Source: Devosia equisanguinis (GTDB lineage Bacteria; Pseudomonadota; Alphaproteobacteria; Rhizobiales; Hyphomicrobiaceae). From it: a stretch of 62,625 nt of DNA. Shown in pieces: positions 7,989-16,503 of the stretch (positions within the stretch are counted from its first letter, which is position 1; each line of letters opens with the position of its first letter). Under the pieces are notes generated by a model. The model ran no database searches. It had not been told where the DNA came from and saw only the letters and a list, made by a program, of their open reading frames with translations. The stretch spans positions 1 to 62,625 of the forward strand of contig CAMAYR010000003.1 of assembly GCA_945862355.1 (NCBI GenBank), in the 5' to 3' direction. A program made the position numbers and the translations under genes.

Positions 7989-9386
7989 TCACGTGCCTTG
8001 TAAGGCCGGCGGCGTTGCAACAGCCTGCTTGCCCCAGCCCTTCTCGCCGACGACCTTGCCATCGGCATAGACGGTGCGGCCGCGCACGATGGTGCGCACC
8101 GGCTTGCCTTTGAACCGCCGGCCGGCATAGGGGCTCCAGCCGGTGAGGCTCAGGACATCGGCATCGCGGATCTCGTAGGCGCGCTCCAGGTCGACCAGCA
8201 CGAGATCGGCGTCGTAGCCGGGCAGGATGTCGCCCTTGCGTTCCAGGCCGAAGATGCGTGCCGGCGCCGTCGAGGTCGCCTCCACGACGCGCTCGAGCTT
8301 GATCTTGCCCTCCAGCGCGGCGGTCAGGAACATCGACAAATAGAACTGCGTCGACGGCGTGCCCGTGTGCGCCTTCCAGCCGTCGGTCCAGCCGATCTCC
8401 TTCTCGTCGCGGGTGTGGGGGGCGTGGTCGGTCGCGACGATGTCGATGGTGCCGTCGGAGAGGCCTTCCCAGAGGCCGGGGACGTTTTTCTCGGGTACCC
8501 AGTAGGACAGCGCATACGATCCGAGCCGCTCGATTGCCGACCAATCGCAGCCGAGGAACAGCGCCCACGGGTTGATCTCGCACGTAACCTTCTGGCCTTG
8601 GCGCTTGGCCTGGCGGATCATCTCGACGCTGCCTGCCGTCTGGGTGTGCAGAATGTGCAGGTGGCAGCCCGCCGCGCGCTGCAGGCGCAGCAGCATGGAG
8701 ATCGCGGTCTCCCAGATCACGCCGTCGTAGGCGGCGTAGGCCTTCGCGTAGGCGAGCGCGTCGCGTTGCTGGCGCTCCCAATACTCCTTTTCGATGACGT
8801 CCATCAGCGCCTGGTCGTGCGGGTGAACCATCAATGGCAGTCCGGCCGCCTTGCATGATCGCATGATCTCGAGAATGCGGCCGTGGTCGTGCACGCCGAT
8901 GCCGGGCATGTGCGGATAGCTGCGGCCGGTGTCGACGACCATGAAGATCTTGAATGCGGCGATGCCCTGCTCCGCCATCCGCGGGATCTCGTCGGCAATC
9001 GTCGGGGCGGGATTGAAGTTCCAGTCGACGACGGCGTCGCGCTCGTAGATCGCGAACTGCCGCTTCAGCAATTCGAGCGTATTCGGCGGCGGGTTCACGT
9101 TGGGCATGGCAACGCTCGTCGTGACGCCGCCGGCTGCGCACTGCATCGTCGAGGAATAGATCGTGTCCTTGTACTCGTAGCCCTTCTCGCTGCCTTCGCG
9201 ATGATGGGAGTGCATGTCGATGACGCCGGGCAGGATGGCGAGGCCGGCCGCGTCGATCGTCTCCTTCGCCTTGGGCTCGGTGCCTGGGCTGAAGATGCCG
9301 GCGATGCGGCCCTCTTCGATGCCGATCGACGCGTGGTAGCGGCCCTTCGCCGTTATGACCTCGCCGTTCTCGATGATGGTATCCAT
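7989..9386 (-). CDS. cyclic amidohydrolase (dihydroorotase/allantoinase/hydantoinase family)
   Basis: Binuclear-metal hydrolase that opens cyclic amides or ureides. All hallmarks are present: HxH in DMHSHHREG, the bridging Lys in AAFKIFMVV, His in MVHPHDQ, His in LHILHTQTAG, and Asp in ATDHAPHTRDEKE. Its 465 residues match hydantoinase/allantoinase length better than bacterial PyrC. I chose the ATG at 9386, which begins MDTIIENGEVITAKG, the usual first beta strand. It lies about 100 bases downstream of two DUF1989 genes and a TctC gene on the same strand, so it probably belongs to one operon. The substrate is more likely a nutrient ureide or hydantoin than dihydroorotate. This is inference. 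Confidence 0.87.
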   Translation of the reverse strand: MDTIIENGEVITAKGRYHASIGIEEGRIAGIFSPGTEPKAKETIDAAGLAILPGVIDMHSHHREGSEKGYEYKDTIYSSTMQCAAGGVTTSVAMPNVNPPPNTLELLKRQFAIYERDAVVDWNFNPAPTIADEIPRMAEQGIAAFKIFMVVDTGRSYPHMPGIGVHDHGRILEIMRSCKAAGLPLMVHPHDQALMDVIEKEYWERQQRDALAYAKAYAAYDGVIWETAISMLLRLQRAAGCHLHILHTQTAGSVEMIRQAKRQGQKVTCEINPWALFLGCDWSAIERLGSYALSYWVPEKNVPGLWEGLSDGTIDIVATDHAPHTRDEKEIGWTDGWKAHTGTPSTQFYLSMFLTAALEGKIKLERVVEATSTAPARIFGLERKGDILPGYDADLVLVDLERAYEIRDADVLSLTGWSPYAGRRFKGKPVRTIVRGRTVYADGKVVGEKGWGKQAVATPPALQGT

Positions 9387-9487
9387 TGTGCCTCCCCGTG
9401 CTCTCAACAGCTCGGAGGCCAGCTAAGCACGGGTGAGCGGAAGGCAGCAATGGAGACGGAGCTCTGACCGAATGCGCTGCACTGCCA

Positions 9488-10141
9488 TCACGGGCTCAGG
9501 ATCGTGACGCGAACGGGCGTGCGGCTAGCTGGTGCCTCAGCATCAAGGCATGCCGACACGGCGACGACGAGATCCATCTCGGCTATGAGATCGACCGGGA
9601 CCGGCGATAGCGGTCGCAACGGGCTCGGACGAATAGCCCCCGATGCGGTATCGATCTCCGTATGCTGGAACAGATTGAACGGCATGGGGATGTCGTGGGC
9701 CGCGATGCTCCAGGGCTGCAGCGCTGTTTCGAGAGCTTCGAGGCAGCCGTGATCGGGCACCGGCTTGCCCCTCAAGTGCGCCCAGCGCGCGGGCGTGCCT
9801 TCCCGGGAGCCGGTCGCGAGCACCGCGCGCGATGACATTCCGTACTGCACATCGTGCCGCCCATCAGGCGCGAAACCGTCGACGATCATGGTCATCATCG
9901 GGTTGTTGAGCTTGGAGAACAGCTTCTCGCCCGCGCTCAACCAGATGCGCATATTGTAGACCTTGGTGCGTGCCTGATCGAAGCGCTCGGTGAGGTCGCC
10001 GGCGTTGAAGCAAACGAGGGACGCCCCGGTCATGGCCGTGATGCGCACCACCTGACCGCGCTCGACCACGCCAGCCCACGCGGTGCCTGTCGACAGACCG
10101 ATCTCGGTAATGACGCTCATTTTCCGCTCGTCGCCACTCAT
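9488..10141 (-). CDS. DUF1989 (urea carboxylase-associated) protein, second copy
   Basis: A 217-residue member of DUF1989. These proteins accompany urea carboxylase and purine or amide breakdown genes, and their biochemical role is poorly defined. Typical family phrases are GQVVRITAMTGASLVCFNA, a conserved region around SMMTMIVDGFAPDGRHD and the MPFNLFQHTEID segment. Its ATG overlaps the stop of the upstream DUF1989 gene (ATGA), indicating translational coupling. The two copies share architecture but differ widely in sequence, so they may form a heteromer. Confidence 0.82.
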   Translation of the reverse strand: MSGDERKMSVITEIGLSTGTAWAGVVERGQVVRITAMTGASLVCFNAGDLTERFDQARTKVYNMRIWLSAGEKLFSKLNNPMMTMIVDGFAPDGRHDVQYGMSSRAVLATGSREGTPARWAHLRGKPVPDHGCLEALETALQPWSIAAHDIPMPFNLFQHTEIDTASGAIRPSPLRPLSPVPVDLIAEMDLVVAVSACLDAEAPASRTPVRVTILSP

Positions 10142-10818
10142 GGATCGAGAATGCTCGCTACGACCTCGAGGCCGCCGGTGCGGGAGGCCTTGTCGGGACA
10201 GGCGCTGAATGCGACGAGGAGATCGCGCTCGGCCAGTAGATCGACTGCCACGGGTGTATCGGGTCGAACTTGCGTGCGCTGCATCCGACCTGTCGCCTGG
10301 TCGATCGCCATGTTCTGGAAGAAGTTGATCGGGCTAGGAATGCCGATGTAGGGGATGCCCCACGGTGCGCAGGCGGCGGTGAGGTTCTCCGCGCAGCCGT
10401 GCGTGGGCACGGCGAGCTCGGCATGGAGATACTCCGACAGGCGGCCCTCGGCGGCCGCTCTCTCGTGACGCGCCCTAGAGCACATACCAAACTGCATGTC
10501 GTGGGTGCCCAGCCCCTCGAAGCCGTCCGCAAGCATCGTCATGAGGTGCTTGCTGGAGCGTGAGAGCACCGCATCGCCCCGACGCAGGTAGATGCAGCCG
10601 CTCGCCTCCTTGGTGCGGGCCTGATCGAAGCACTCGGCGAACTGGTGAAGATCGAAGGCCACGAAGTCGATGATCGTCCGCGCCTCGAGCCGAAGAACCT
10701 GTCCGGCTCGAATGTCGGACGACCAGCCCGAGTTGCGCGGGGCCACCTCCCGCTTGACGATACGCACCTCGAGCGCCTCCTGGCTGTTGCCCCGACCTTC
10801 CCGCGCGCCGTCAATCAC
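10138..10818 (-). CDS. DUF1989 (urea carboxylase-associated) protein, first copy
   Basis: A 226-residue DUF1989 protein, upstream partner of the one starting at 10141. Recognisable elements are GQVLRLEARTIIDFVAFD, LMTMLADGFEGLGTHDMQFG and PSPINFFQNMAID. The start codon overlaps the end of the tctC gene by 8 bases and the stop overlaps the next start, so the three genes are translated from one message. The neighbours (solute-binding protein and cyclic amidohydrolase) point to uptake and breakdown of a nitrogen compound. There is no urea carboxylase or allophanate hydrolase nearby. Confidence 0.82.
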   Translation of the reverse strand: MIDGAREGRGNSQEALEVRIVKREVAPRNSGWSSDIRAGQVLRLEARTIIDFVAFDLHQFAECFDQARTKEASGCIYLRRGDAVLSRSSKHLMTMLADGFEGLGTHDMQFGMCSRARHERAAAEGRLSEYLHAELAVPTHGCAENLTAACAPWGIPYIGIPSPINFFQNMAIDQATGRMQRTQVRPDTPVAVDLLAERDLLVAFSACPDKASRTGGLEVVASILDP

Positions 10819-11860
10819 CCGAGAGATTCTTCCGCGCTGCCTGAACGACTTCGGGCGGCGTGTTCAGCACCTTCTTGACGAGGGCCTGGACCTGCTCCCC
10901 CGTCACCGGGTTGATCTCCATCTTGGTCCTGTTGGCCTGGGCCATGAACTCGGGGTCCTTCAACGTGTCCGTGAACGCCTTGCGCAGGGCGGCGACGCGG
11001 TCGGCGGGCACGCCGGGCGGTGCAAAGAAGGGCCGGCCCATCACTTGCCGGGAGGTGACGAGCTCGACCTGGGCCTTCTCCGAATCCGTCTTAGCGAACT
11101 CGCTCAAAAGCGGAACGTTCTGCAGGTCCGGATGGCGCTTGGAGGCGAACTGCATCACGTTGACGGCAGTGCCGTCCTTGAACCACTGTGGCTTGGACGC
11201 CACAGCGCTCGTCCAGGACCAGCCGCAGTTGCCGTCCACCTCACCGCGCTCCATCGCCAGGATCGATTCCTGGGTGCCGGGATAGCCCGTGATAACCTTC
11301 GTCTTGATGCCGAGAAGTTTGGAGACGAACCGTGCAAAAAGTTCCGAATCCGAGCCCTTGCCCTGGGTTCCGAACGATAGCTCTTTCTTGCGCATGTCCT
11401 CGACGGTCTTGACGCCCGCGCGTGCCATCACGACGCAGACGCTCGCCTCCTCGTTCATGCTGCCGAGCCAGTTCTGCGCGGACGGATCGAAGTTCGTCTT
11501 GGTGCCCTTCAGCAGGTCCTCGACCGGCACGCCGCGACCGACCGTGGCGATCTCCGTGCCGTCGCGAGGCGCGACCGAGTTCATGTAGATCGCGAGCTTG
11601 AGCGAGCCGGCGCCCGGCATGTTCTTGACGACGATCTGCGGCTTGCCCGGCATATGCTTCGACATGTGCTGGGCCAGCACGCGGGCATACTGGTCGTAAC
11701 CCCCGCCGACGGTGTAGCCGACCTGTATCGACAGCGTCTTGCCTGTGTAGAAGTCGGCGACGGACTGCGCGTGTGCGACAGGAGCTGCGAGCGCCAAAGC
11801 GGCGGCAGCAACCGCCTTTGGCATGGTCCGAACGCGGAAGGAGCTGTAGCCGAAGAGCAC
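10811..11860 (-). CDS. tripartite tricarboxylate transporter substrate-binding protein (TctC/Bug family)
   Basis: Periplasmic solute receptor of the Bug/TctC family. The signal peptide ends at AAPVAHAQS, followed by DFYTGKTLSIQVGYTVGGGYD, the diagnostic first beta strand and loop. PGKPQIVVKNMPGAGSLK is the second family motif. The C-terminal half contains the expected lysine-rich helix region. Start at 11860, or possibly the internal ATG at 11824, which gives a more normal signal peptide. No TctA or TctB membrane subunits are encoded nearby. It heads the coupled operon with two DUF1989 genes and a cyclic amidohydrolase, so the ligand is probably that pathway's substrate. Confidence 0.88.
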   Translation of the reverse strand: MLFGYSSFRVRTMPKAVAAAALALAAPVAHAQSVADFYTGKTLSIQVGYTVGGGYDQYARVLAQHMSKHMPGKPQIVVKNMPGAGSLKLAIYMNSVAPRDGTEIATVGRGVPVEDLLKGTKTNFDPSAQNWLGSMNEEASVCVVMARAGVKTVEDMRKKELSFGTQGKGSDSELFARFVSKLLGIKTKVITGYPGTQESILAMERGEVDGNCGWSWTSAVASKPQWFKDGTAVNVMQFASKRHPDLQNVPLLSEFAKTDSEKAQVELVTSRQVMGRPFFAPPGVPADRVAALRKAFTDTLKDPEFMAQANRTKMEINPVTGEQVQALVKKVLNTPPEVVQAARKNLSGD

Positions 11861-12068
11861 GATGACCTCACGAGGTTGTCTGGAGTAGTCTCGCCCGAGA
11901 ACCTGCAGTCCGCGCGAAGAAATATCAACGCAAAAGAATCAGGCGGCGCGGGCTAAAAGTGGGCAGCGCGGCAACAGTTCGCCGTCGCGGTTTCGGCCCT
12001 GGACCCGGCTCGTCGCGCTGGTATGGTGCCGACATTGGACACTCGAACCCTGAATTGAAAGGCCACAA

Positions 12069-12593
12069 ATGGCAGGACCGGCAGGAAAGGCGCGCGAGAC
12101 TACACAGCGCATCGTGGACGAAACGGCGAAATGCGGTATCGGTCTGGTTGCCAGCCTGCCGGACGGCTGGATCACCGACCTGATCGAGGGATACACTGCC
12201 GATTCGCGCTTCCGGCATGTCGCTGTGAACCGCGAGGAATCGGCGATCGGCCTGTGCTCGGGTGCGTTCTTCAGCGGCATCGGCTCGATGGCGCTGATGG
12301 GTGCGTCGGGCTTCATGACCTGCGTCTACGCGATCACCAAGATCAACTACACCTACCAGATTCCGATGTTGATCGGCATCACGCTGCGTGGCCGGCCGGG
12401 TGACAGCGCGAAGTTCCACGTCTCGAACGGGCTCTATCTCGAGCCGCTGATGGCCTCGATCAACATTCCGTTCGTGGCGATCGAGCGCAGCGCCGACCTC
12501 GGCCAGATCGGGGTCGCCTGGCGGCACAGCCGCACCATATCACGGCCCGTCGTCGTCGGGCTGACGCGCGACCTGCTGAGGGGGAACGTCTGA
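12069..12593 (+). CDS. ThDP-dependent decarboxylase alpha subunit (sulfopyruvate/phosphonopyruvate decarboxylase-like)
   Basis: Pyrimidine-binding (alpha) half of a thiamine-diphosphate decarboxylase split over two genes, as in ComD/ComE sulfopyruvate decarboxylase. The activating Glu lies in VNREESAIGLCSGAF, the family hallmark. The rest (GSMALMGASGFMTCVYAI, IPMLIGITLRG) matches the alpha fold. 174 residues is normal. Its TGA overlaps the ATG of the beta subunit. It is divergent from the tctC operon. Neither coenzyme M genes nor phosphonate genes are seen, so the 2-oxo acid substrate is unknown. Confidence 0.82.
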   Translation: MAGPAGKARETTQRIVDETAKCGIGLVASLPDGWITDLIEGYTADSRFRHVAVNREESAIGLCSGAFFSGIGSMALMGASGFMTCVYAITKINYTYQIPMLIGITLRGRPGDSAKFHVSNGLYLEPLMASINIPFVAIERSADLGQIGVAWRHSRTISRPVVVGLTRDLLRGNV

Positions 12594-13195
12594 TGATGGA
12601 TTTCACGGCCTGCTTCAAGGCGCTCGCGGAACGGCTCCAGACCGAGCTCATCGTCACGTCGGCTGGCAACACCTCCGAGCTGTGGTGGGACATCACCAAG
12701 GAGAGCGAGCGGGTGTTCTATCTCGAGGCATCCATGAGCCTCGCCTCGCTGTTCGCCGCCGGCATCGCGATGGGACGACCGCACGAGACCGTCGTGGCGT
12801 TCAACGGCGACGGCGCTTTCTGCATGAACCCCGGAATGCTGTTCGTCGAGCAACAACTCGCACTACCCAATCTCAAGCACTTCGTGGTGTCGAACAGCGT
12901 CTATGGCTCGACCAACAATCTTGTGCTGCCGTTTCGCCAGCATGCCGATTACGCCGGCATGGCGCGGGCGGCCGGCGTGGGGCGGGTGTACGAGTTCTCC
13001 GACTTGCAGGCACTGATGGCCGGCCTCGACGAGGTGGTGAAGACGCCGGGGCACACGTTCACGGTGCTCAATGTGGAGCCGCTCGGCAAGCGCGTGCATT
13101 CGCCGCCGCTCGACGGGCCGGAGGTGAAGTTCCGGTTCGGAAGGTACCTCGAGAGCCGCGGCGGGCCGCAGATCTTCGATGTCGCGTTGAAGTGA
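12593..13195 (+). CDS. ThDP-dependent decarboxylase beta subunit
   Basis: Diphosphate-binding (beta) half of the decarboxylase. The ThDP motif starts with GDG at residues 72-74 (FNGDGAFCMNPGML) and closes at SNSVYGSTNN, about 30 residues later, as expected for Mg-ThDP sites. The ATG at 12593 overlaps the alpha-subunit stop (an alternative ATG is 3 bases on), so the chains are made in coupled amounts. 200 residues is normal for ComE-like subunits. It is convergent with the large dehydrogenase gene that follows. Confidence 0.83.
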   Translation: MMDFTACFKALAERLQTELIVTSAGNTSELWWDITKESERVFYLEASMSLASLFAAGIAMGRPHETVVAFNGDGAFCMNPGMLFVEQQLALPNLKHFVVSNSVYGSTNNLVLPFRQHADYAGMARAAGVGRVYEFSDLQALMAGLDEVVKTPGHTFTVLNVEPLGKRVHSPPLDGPEVKFRFGRYLESRGGPQIFDVALK

Positions 13196-13252
13196 CGGCG
13201 TTGAAGATATGGGAAGCGAAGCGCGCGGGAAGCCCCACGCGCTCCGCTGTTC

Positions 13253-15595
13253 TCACGCCGCGCCCTTCATCGCCTTGGCCTTCACCTCGGCCACGATGCG
13301 CTCCGGCATCAGCGGGCACTCGGTGAAACGCACGCCGAGCGGGCGGAGCGCATCCTCGATGGCACCGACGATCGCGGCGGGGGCGGGGATCGTGCCGCCT
13401 TCGCCTGCGCCCTTGACGCCCAAGGGATTGAGCGGGGAAGGCGTCTCGACGTGGGTGATCGCGCAGTGCGGCACGTCGCCCGAGCCGGGGATGAGGTACT
13501 CCGCGAAGTTGGTGGAGAGAGGGTTGCCGGCGTCGTCGTACTTCATCCACTCGAGAAGCGCGTTGCCGACGCCTTGCGCGAGCGCGCCCTGCACCTGACC
13601 ATCGACGATCAGCGGATTGATGAGATTGCCGGCGTCGTGCGCGATCGAGTAGCGCTGGATTTTAACTGCGCCGGTCTCCGGATCGACCTCGACCTCTGCT
13701 ACGTGGCTGCCGCTGCAGTAGGCGGCCTGGGACGGTGTGAAGTAGGAGGTCGATTCGAGGCCTGCCTGCTGGCCGCCAGTGAACGAAAAGCCCGGCATGC
13801 CCTGCGCCATGCGCGCCAACTCGCCGAAGCCCAGCACCGGCTTGTTGCCGGTCTTGGCCATCGCCTGGCTGTCGGAGACGTCGATGTCGTCCTCCGCGAC
13901 GCCGAGCGCGCGGGCGGCCATGCTCACGATCTGCGCGCGAACGGCCTTGCCGGCGATCTGCGCCGAGGGGCCGGCATTGGCCGCCTGACGGCTGGCGAAC
14001 GCGCCGACGCCGTTGGCGATCGCGTTGGTGTCTCCGAGGGTGAAGGCGATGTCCTCGATGCGGCAGCCGATGGCGTCGGCGACGATCTGCGACAGCGTCG
14101 TGCGCGTGCCCTGGCCCTGGTTCGTCGCACCGGTCGCGACGGCGATCTTGCCGTTCTGCAGCACGCGGACGGTGACGCCCTCGAATGGGCCGAGCCCCGT
14201 GCCCTCCACGTAGTTCGCCATGCCGATGCCGATATATCGGCCTGCCGCCAGCGCTGCCTTCTGCCGCGCACGGAAGCCCTCGTAATCGGCGAGCTTCAGC
14301 GCCTCGGCCTGACCTTTCGGATAGTCGCCGCTATCGTAGACGAGTGGCTTGCCGTCGCGGAAAGTCAGGCCCACCGAATAGGGCATCTGATCGGGCTGGA
14401 TGAAATTGCGGAAGCGCACCTCGGCAGGGTCGAGGCCGAGACGCTCGGCCACCCGGTCCATCAGCCGCTCCATGGCGAACACGGCTTGCGGCCGGCCGGC
14501 GCCGCGCACCGGGGATGTCGCTACCTTGTTTGTCAGCGCGACCTTCACTGACAGCCTGTAGGACGGCACGATGTAGGGGCCCGGCATCGTCGCTGCCGCG
14601 ATGTAGGGCATGATGATGCCCCACGGCACGAACGCGCCGGTGTCGTGCAACATCGCCCCCCGCACGCCGAGGATGCGGCCGCCAGCATCGACCGCGATCT
14701 CGACGTCCCAGTACTGATCGCGCTCCTGGGTGGCGCACATGAAGTGCTCGCGGCGATCCTCGATCCACTTCACGGGACGGCCGAGCTTCATCGCGGCGGA
14801 GGCGATGATGGTCTCCTCGGCATAGAAGATCGCCTTCGGCCCGAAACCGCCGCCGACGTCCGTCGCGATGTAGCGGACGCTCTCGGGATGGCGGCCGAGC
14901 TGATCGGAAAGCATGCGCCGGGCGATGTGCGGCGTCTGGGTTCCCACCCACATCGTCAGCATGTCGGTGGCGGGATCGAAGGCGGCCTGGACAGCGCGCG
15001 TCTCCATCGCCATGCCGCCTCCGCGGTGCTGCCACATGCTCTCCTTCAGCACGTGCGCGGCGCCGGCGAACGCCTTGTCGACATCGCCGTAGCTCATGTC
15101 GAAGGCGGAGGCGAGATTGGTGTCGAGATCGGTGTGGGCAAGCGGAGCGCCGGGCTCCAGCGCGCGCTTCAGATCGACCATGGGGGGGAGAACGTCGTAT
15201 TCGACGGCTACGGCCGCGGCGGCATCCTCCGCCTCGTAGCGGTTGTCCGCCACGACGACGGCGACGGACTGGCCAGCGTAGCAGACTTCATCGACGGCGA
15301 GGGCGTGCTGGGTTCTAAGAGCCTTGATCGCCGCATTCGGCACCAGCATCGGCATGCGCTCGGTCGCGGCGGAGCCCGGCAGGTCGCGCGCGGTCATGAC
15401 GGCAACGACGCCCGGCATGGCTAGCGCAGCGCTGGTGTCGATGGAACGGACGCGGGCGTGGGCATGGGGGCTGCGCACGATGGCTGCAGCCAGCGTTCCC
15501 GGTACGAAAACGTCGTCGACGTAACGCCCCTTGCCGGTGAGCAGGCCCTCGTCCTCCAGCCGCGTCACGCGCGCGCCGAATTGCTTCACTCCCAT
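13253..15595 (-). CDS. molybdopterin-binding subunit of xanthine dehydrogenase/CO dehydrogenase-like hydroxylase
   Basis: Large Mo-cofactor subunit (about 780 residues) of the xanthine oxidase family. I start at the ATG at 15595 (MGVKQFGARVTRLEDEGLL), the normal N-terminus. DVGGGFGPKAIFYAEE is the Moco region, SPVRGAGRPQAVFAMERLMD the CoxL-type loop in its form-II version, and GATNQGQGTRTTLSQI plus GVGAFASRQAANAGP further cofactor loops. The end (GVKGAGEGGTIPAPAAI) includes the conserved catalytic Glu region. The FAD (CoxM) and 2Fe-2S (CoxS) genes are missing from both flanks, which is unusual. Partners must be elsewhere or fused differently. The substrate is not deducible. Confidence 0.88.
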   Translation of the reverse strand: MGVKQFGARVTRLEDEGLLTGKGRYVDDVFVPGTLAAAIVRSPHAHARVRSIDTSAALAMPGVVAVMTARDLPGSAATERMPMLVPNAAIKALRTQHALAVDEVCYAGQSVAVVVADNRYEAEDAAAAVAVEYDVLPPMVDLKRALEPGAPLAHTDLDTNLASAFDMSYGDVDKAFAGAAHVLKESMWQHRGGGMAMETRAVQAAFDPATDMLTMWVGTQTPHIARRMLSDQLGRHPESVRYIATDVGGGFGPKAIFYAEETIIASAAMKLGRPVKWIEDRREHFMCATQERDQYWDVEIAVDAGGRILGVRGAMLHDTGAFVPWGIIMPYIAAATMPGPYIVPSYRLSVKVALTNKVATSPVRGAGRPQAVFAMERLMDRVAERLGLDPAEVRFRNFIQPDQMPYSVGLTFRDGKPLVYDSGDYPKGQAEALKLADYEGFRARQKAALAAGRYIGIGMANYVEGTGLGPFEGVTVRVLQNGKIAVATGATNQGQGTRTTLSQIVADAIGCRIEDIAFTLGDTNAIANGVGAFASRQAANAGPSAQIAGKAVRAQIVSMAARALGVAEDDIDVSDSQAMAKTGNKPVLGFGELARMAQGMPGFSFTGGQQAGLESTSYFTPSQAAYCSGSHVAEVEVDPETGAVKIQRYSIAHDAGNLINPLIVDGQVQGALAQGVGNALLEWMKYDDAGNPLSTNFAEYLIPGSGDVPHCAITHVETPSPLNPLGVKGAGEGGTIPAPAAIVGAIEDALRPLGVRFTECPLMPERIVAEVKAKAMKGAA

Positions 15596-15773
15596 GGATT
15601 CTGCCTCATGCTTATTGGGGCCTGACCGAACCGGTGTGACCGAACCGGGCGGCCGCTGATCGTCGGGGCCAGTCTTCACGCTTCGAGCGCGCAATGCAAC
15701 GCCATGAATGCGGCTATGGCGGGGGGGGGCCTGAACGCAAAAACGAGGTGCTGCCTTGCTGCGAGCAGGTGCC

Positions 15774-16280
15774 TCACCTTGCAGAAGGGCGGCTTGCAGA
15801 AGGGCGGCCGCTTCTCTCCAGGCGTCGGCAGGTCGCCTCCCATTGCGATCGCGGGATGGCCTCCTTCGGGTTCCAGCGGCTCAGGCACTCATCGAAGCTC
15901 CTGGCGGGCGGGTAGGGCCGCCCCCCGGCACGCTCTCGCGCTGCCCGTCTAGCGGCCGGCGGCGGAGAGGCTGACGGGAAGTTGCGGGGGAGTGGCTGTG
16001 CGCGCGGGGCGGGGCCTGGCGCAACGGTGGCCGCGCGCGGCGCTGTGGGCGGTGGTAACGGGAGCATCGGATATGGGGCGCCCGGCGGGTGGAAACCCGG
16101 ACCCGGCGTTATCATTCCAGTGTCCGGCTGGACTGCTCCCGGAGGACGATACCCGGGCCCGGGCTGCACGCCGCCGCCGGGCAGGGTCGCTCCAGGCGGC
16201 ACATTCTGCGCCCAACCGGTCGGTACGGCGGCCAGCGCAACAGCCAGCGCCATCAGCAAAGAGTACGTTCGAGCGCGCAT
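15774..16280 (-). CDS. hypothetical secreted Pro/Gly-rich protein
   Basis: Protein of about 168 residues from the ATG at 16280. A clear signal peptide (YSLLMALAVALAAVPTGWAQ) leads to a Pro-Gly repeat region with the pattern PGPGYRPPGAV / PGPGFHPPGAP. The C-terminal 50 residues are ordered, with one Cys pair (DECLSRWNP...WEATCRRLE), and look like a small helical domain seen in other Rhizobiales secreted proteins. Function unknown. A tract of nine G residues lies in the space between this gene and the dehydrogenase start. Confidence 0.62.
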   Translation of the reverse strand: MRARTYSLLMALAVALAAVPTGWAQNVPPGATLPGGGVQPGPGYRPPGAVQPDTGMITPGPGFHPPGAPYPMLPLPPPTAPRAATVAPGPAPRAQPLPRNFPSASPPPAARRAARERAGGRPYPPARSFDECLSRWNPKEAIPRSQWEATCRRLERSGRPSASRPSAR

Positions 16281-16503
16281 CGTGAGAGCCACCTCCTCGT
16301 TCGGCTCGTATTGGTTCAATTGATATAGTGTCTTCGTGCGCACCGTCCCAGGACTCATTGCGCCCTCCATGGCCGCGCCGGCTCGACCCGAGCAGCACGG
16401 GTTCCAGCGGGGCTGACCTTGGCAGTAGGCCTTGGCAACACTGGCCAGCCGCACGGCTGCGCGCTAAGACGACCGCGATGCGAGAAAAGAGGAACATCCG
16501 GCC

